Shown here one piece after another: positions 6,440 through 7,509 of a stretch of DNA of 7,509 nt. The position numbers were made by a program, and so were the translations under genes. Below the pieces are notes generated by a model. That model saw only the letters and a list, made by a program, of their open reading frames with translations, had not been told where the DNA came from and did not search any database. The DNA is from Nitrososphaeraceae archaeon (GTDB lineage: Archaea > Thermoproteota > Nitrososphaeria > Nitrososphaerales > Nitrososphaeraceae): NCBI GenBank assembly GCA_025449515.1, contig JANWJI010000017.1:1-7509 (forward strand). Direction: 5' to 3'. Every line of letters starts with the position of its first letter. The stretch's first letter is position 1.

Positions 6440-6468
6440 AATCTATTTCTATTAGGTTCCATCTCATT

Positions 6469-6624
6469 ATGGAGTCAAAAGGTTCCTTTGCATGGAAATA
6501 TCAGATTCATTCGTATGTCTGTTTGAACGGGCAATTTCCACCAGATAAAAATGACCAGAGCCAGCGGAGTCACTGGATAGTAATTTATCTCAAAGTATCG
6601 TCAGCAGGGGGAGAACTATTATGA
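6469..6624 (+). CDS. Small hypothetical protein (51 aa), first gene of a coupled pair
   Basis: A 51-residue soluble protein, MESKGSFAWKYQIHSY at the start and WIVIYLKVSSAGGELL at the end, with a hydrophilic centre (PPDKNDQSQRSH). No transmembrane segment, Cys pair or known motif is visible, so no function is given. The reason to believe it is context: its TGA (6622-6624) overlaps the ATG of the next gene in an ATGA junction, typical of translational coupling, and the Shine-Dalgarno of that next gene lies inside its last codons. The ATG at 6469 is the first start after an in-frame TAA at 6439-6441. It has no Shine-Dalgarno of its own. The short alternating pattern could be a beta-rich mini-domain or a subunit that works with the 111-residue partner. 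Confidence 0.6.
   Translation: MESKGSFAWKYQIHSYVCLNGQFPPDKNDQSQRSHWIVIYLKVSSAGGELL
6607..6613 (+). promoter_or_regulatory. Shine-Dalgarno sequence of the 111-residue protein
   Basis: GGGGGAG lies seven bases before the ATG at 6621, inside the end of the 51-residue gene. It is the strongest ribosome binding site in the window and fixes the start of the second gene, supporting internal initiation or coupling within one mRNA. Confidence 0.6.
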
Positions 6625-6956
6625 CGCACGGAAGAAACATTACAGAAGCCCGCTACAAAAATAGCGTAGATGCATTACATCACCTTATGTCCTCGCACTC
6701 ACATATAGGAAACGGCGTACTAATAAGACCTCGTGACAGTAGACAATCCTTCTGTACTATAACCCTGAATCCAAATGGTATATTTTTTACAAAGAGTGGC
6801 ATTGAATACTACTTTGTAGAAATATCTTGTAAAGATGACATACAATACAAAATACAGGCCTTTGGCGACGAAGCGTTAGAATTGTATAAGGAAGTTCAAA
6901 GATATATCTCCTCAAAAGAGAAAGAAAGCAGTCAAATAGCGGATGGAAGTGTTTGA
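6621..6956 (+). CDS. Hypothetical protein (111 aa), second gene of a coupled pair
   Basis: A 111-residue soluble protein with no signal peptide or membrane helix. Order of elements: a helical N-terminus (TEARYKNSVDALHHLMSSH, 8-26); a beta-rich middle (GNGVLIRPRD, SFCTITLNPNGIFFTKSG, YYFVEISCK, 31-91); a helix ALELYKEVQRYISSKEKE (84-101); and a charged, Ser-rich tail. The two Cys residues (45 and 70) are far apart and do not form a metal site. I do not recognise a family; the layout resembles small alpha/beta domains, with no catalytic residues apparent. It overlaps the preceding 51-residue gene by four bases (ATGA) and has a strong Shine-Dalgarno, so the two are almost certainly co-expressed and may form a complex. 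A T-rich run about 100 bases past the stop may end the transcript. Confidence 0.75.
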   Translation: MTHGRNITEARYKNSVDALHHLMSSHSHIGNGVLIRPRDSRQSFCTITLNPNGIFFTKSGIEYYFVEISCKDDIQYKIQAFGDEALELYKEVQRYISSKEKESSQIADGSV

Positions 6957-7057
6957 CGTCGGATAATATACCGCAAGCATTTCGATGTTATTCCTACATT
7001 GAAAGTTAACGACCATAAAAAAAATTACCAAAGCTATTTGCCATTCGATCTGCTATC

Positions 7058-7070
7058 ACTTTTTATCTTT
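7058..7070 (+). terminator. Possible T-rich transcription terminator
   Basis: ACTTTTTATCTTT lies about 100 bases after the stop of the 111-residue gene. Archaeal polymerases can stop at T-runs without a hairpin, so this could end the two-gene operon. The signal is short and the call weak. Confidence 0.3.
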
Positions 7071-7195
7071 GTGAAAAGAAATCAAACTGATTTAAATATT
7101 GTAAATTTCCATAAGAATAAGCCTTGTTAGTTGAGATCCAACTTGCATCTCCTTGCGAACATAAATAGGACATGCCGGTAATTTATCATAATGAC

Positions 7196-7210
7196 TTATG
7201 ATATAACATA
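7196..7210 (+). promoter_or_regulatory. Putative TATA box before the ORF at 7227
   Basis: An AT-rich stretch containing TTATGATATAACATA is centred about 24 bases before the ATG at 7227, as for a leaderless archaeal gene. This is the main support for that ORF. Confidence 0.3.
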
Positions 7211-7226
7211 GTATTGGTAAACAAAT

Positions 7227-7460
7227 ATGGTACATGTTCAAGCAGAATTAATGTGCCACGTATTTGAATTTGTATGTGTGAAGAAAAGATTGGTCATTCG
7301 GATTTCACATCTTGGTACTTCCATAAAAACTGCAATGTCAAACGCGATGACTTTCGCTAGTCTCGCTGCCCCAATACATGCCAGTTGGGGTATCGACATG
7401 TATAAATTCCGTGAAGATTGTCAACTACATTTTAGATACAGTAGCCAGTCCAAGAATTGA
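7227..7460 (+). CDS. Hypothetical ORF (77 aa), doubtful
   Basis: The frame runs from ATG 7227 to TGA 7458-7460 and has a TATA-like stretch at the right distance. The product (start MVHVQAELMCHVFEFVCVKK, end QLHFRYSSQSKN) shows no motif, and the Cys residues are not spaced for a metal site. Other frames over the same bases also give protein-like pieces: a 28-residue plus-strand ORF at about 7277-7363 rich in charged residues, a further plus-strand frame after 7350 with NSVKIVNYILDTVASP, and an open minus-strand frame. So the coding frame is uncertain, and this may be decayed coding DNA. Confidence 0.25.
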   Translation: MVHVQAELMCHVFEFVCVKKRLVIRISHLGTSIKTAMSNAMTFASLAAPIHASWGIDMYKFREDCQLHFRYSSQSKN

Positions 7461-7509
7461 TAGATGGAAAGGTCACCTTGACTGAAGAGATCTGTTACCT
7501 TTATGAAAC

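Noticed and set aside
7092..7235. 47-codon minus-strand ORF with several Cys
   Set aside because: Protein-like in part but no motif, no ribosome binding site, and it overlaps a candidate promoter and start on the other strand.
1..7509. CRISPR array, insertion sequence or replication origin
   Set aside because: No regularly spaced repeats, transposase motifs, terminal inverted repeats with target duplications, or origin-type repeat clusters were seen.

Overview
The window looks like part of an AT-rich archaeal chromosome, most likely from a Nitrososphaeria (thaumarchaeal) soil-type lineage such as the Nitrososphaera/Nitrosocosmicus group. Evidence seen in the sequence: a self-activating 20S proteasome beta subunit, TATA-like boxes about 25-35 bases upstream of starts, mostly no Shine-Dalgarno sequence, and single-finger C2H2 and zinc-ribbon microproteins. 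The lineage itself is inference. Coding density is low: the secure genes cover about 40 percent of the window.

Layout. Bases 1-373 (minus) hold the N-terminal two thirds of the proteasome beta subunit. Bases 374-3342 are almost gene-free but contain a 45-residue C2H2 zinc-finger gene at 990-1127 (minus), a probably frame-broken zinc-ribbon gene at 1769-2367 (minus), a weak tRNA-like remnant near 521-580, and a GC-rich cluster of overlapping hairpins at 3281-3318. A ribbon-helix-helix protein with an unassigned C-terminal half lies at 3343-3906 (minus). Behind it is a decayed or frameshifted minus-strand reading frame (4148-4443), whose start overlaps head-to-head with a CPA1/NhaP-type Na+/H+ antiporter (4434-5735, plus). 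A second frame-broken gene, for a single-pass membrane protein, follows on the minus strand (5862-6198). A two-gene plus-strand operon comes next: a 51-residue protein (6469-6624) and a 111-residue protein (6621-6956), joined by an ATGA overlap. A poorly supported ORF with a TATA-like box (7227-7460) closes the window.

These genes do not form one pathway. The left half is a minus-strand series of proteolysis, zinc-finger and RHH genes with long AT-rich gaps. The right half has an ion antiporter and a coupled pair of unknown genes with an operator-like repeat around its promoter. Three minus-strand genes would each be restored by one base change in or near a short homopolymer. That points either to real pseudogenes or to residual indel errors in the assembly, and this is the main caution for anyone using the annotation.
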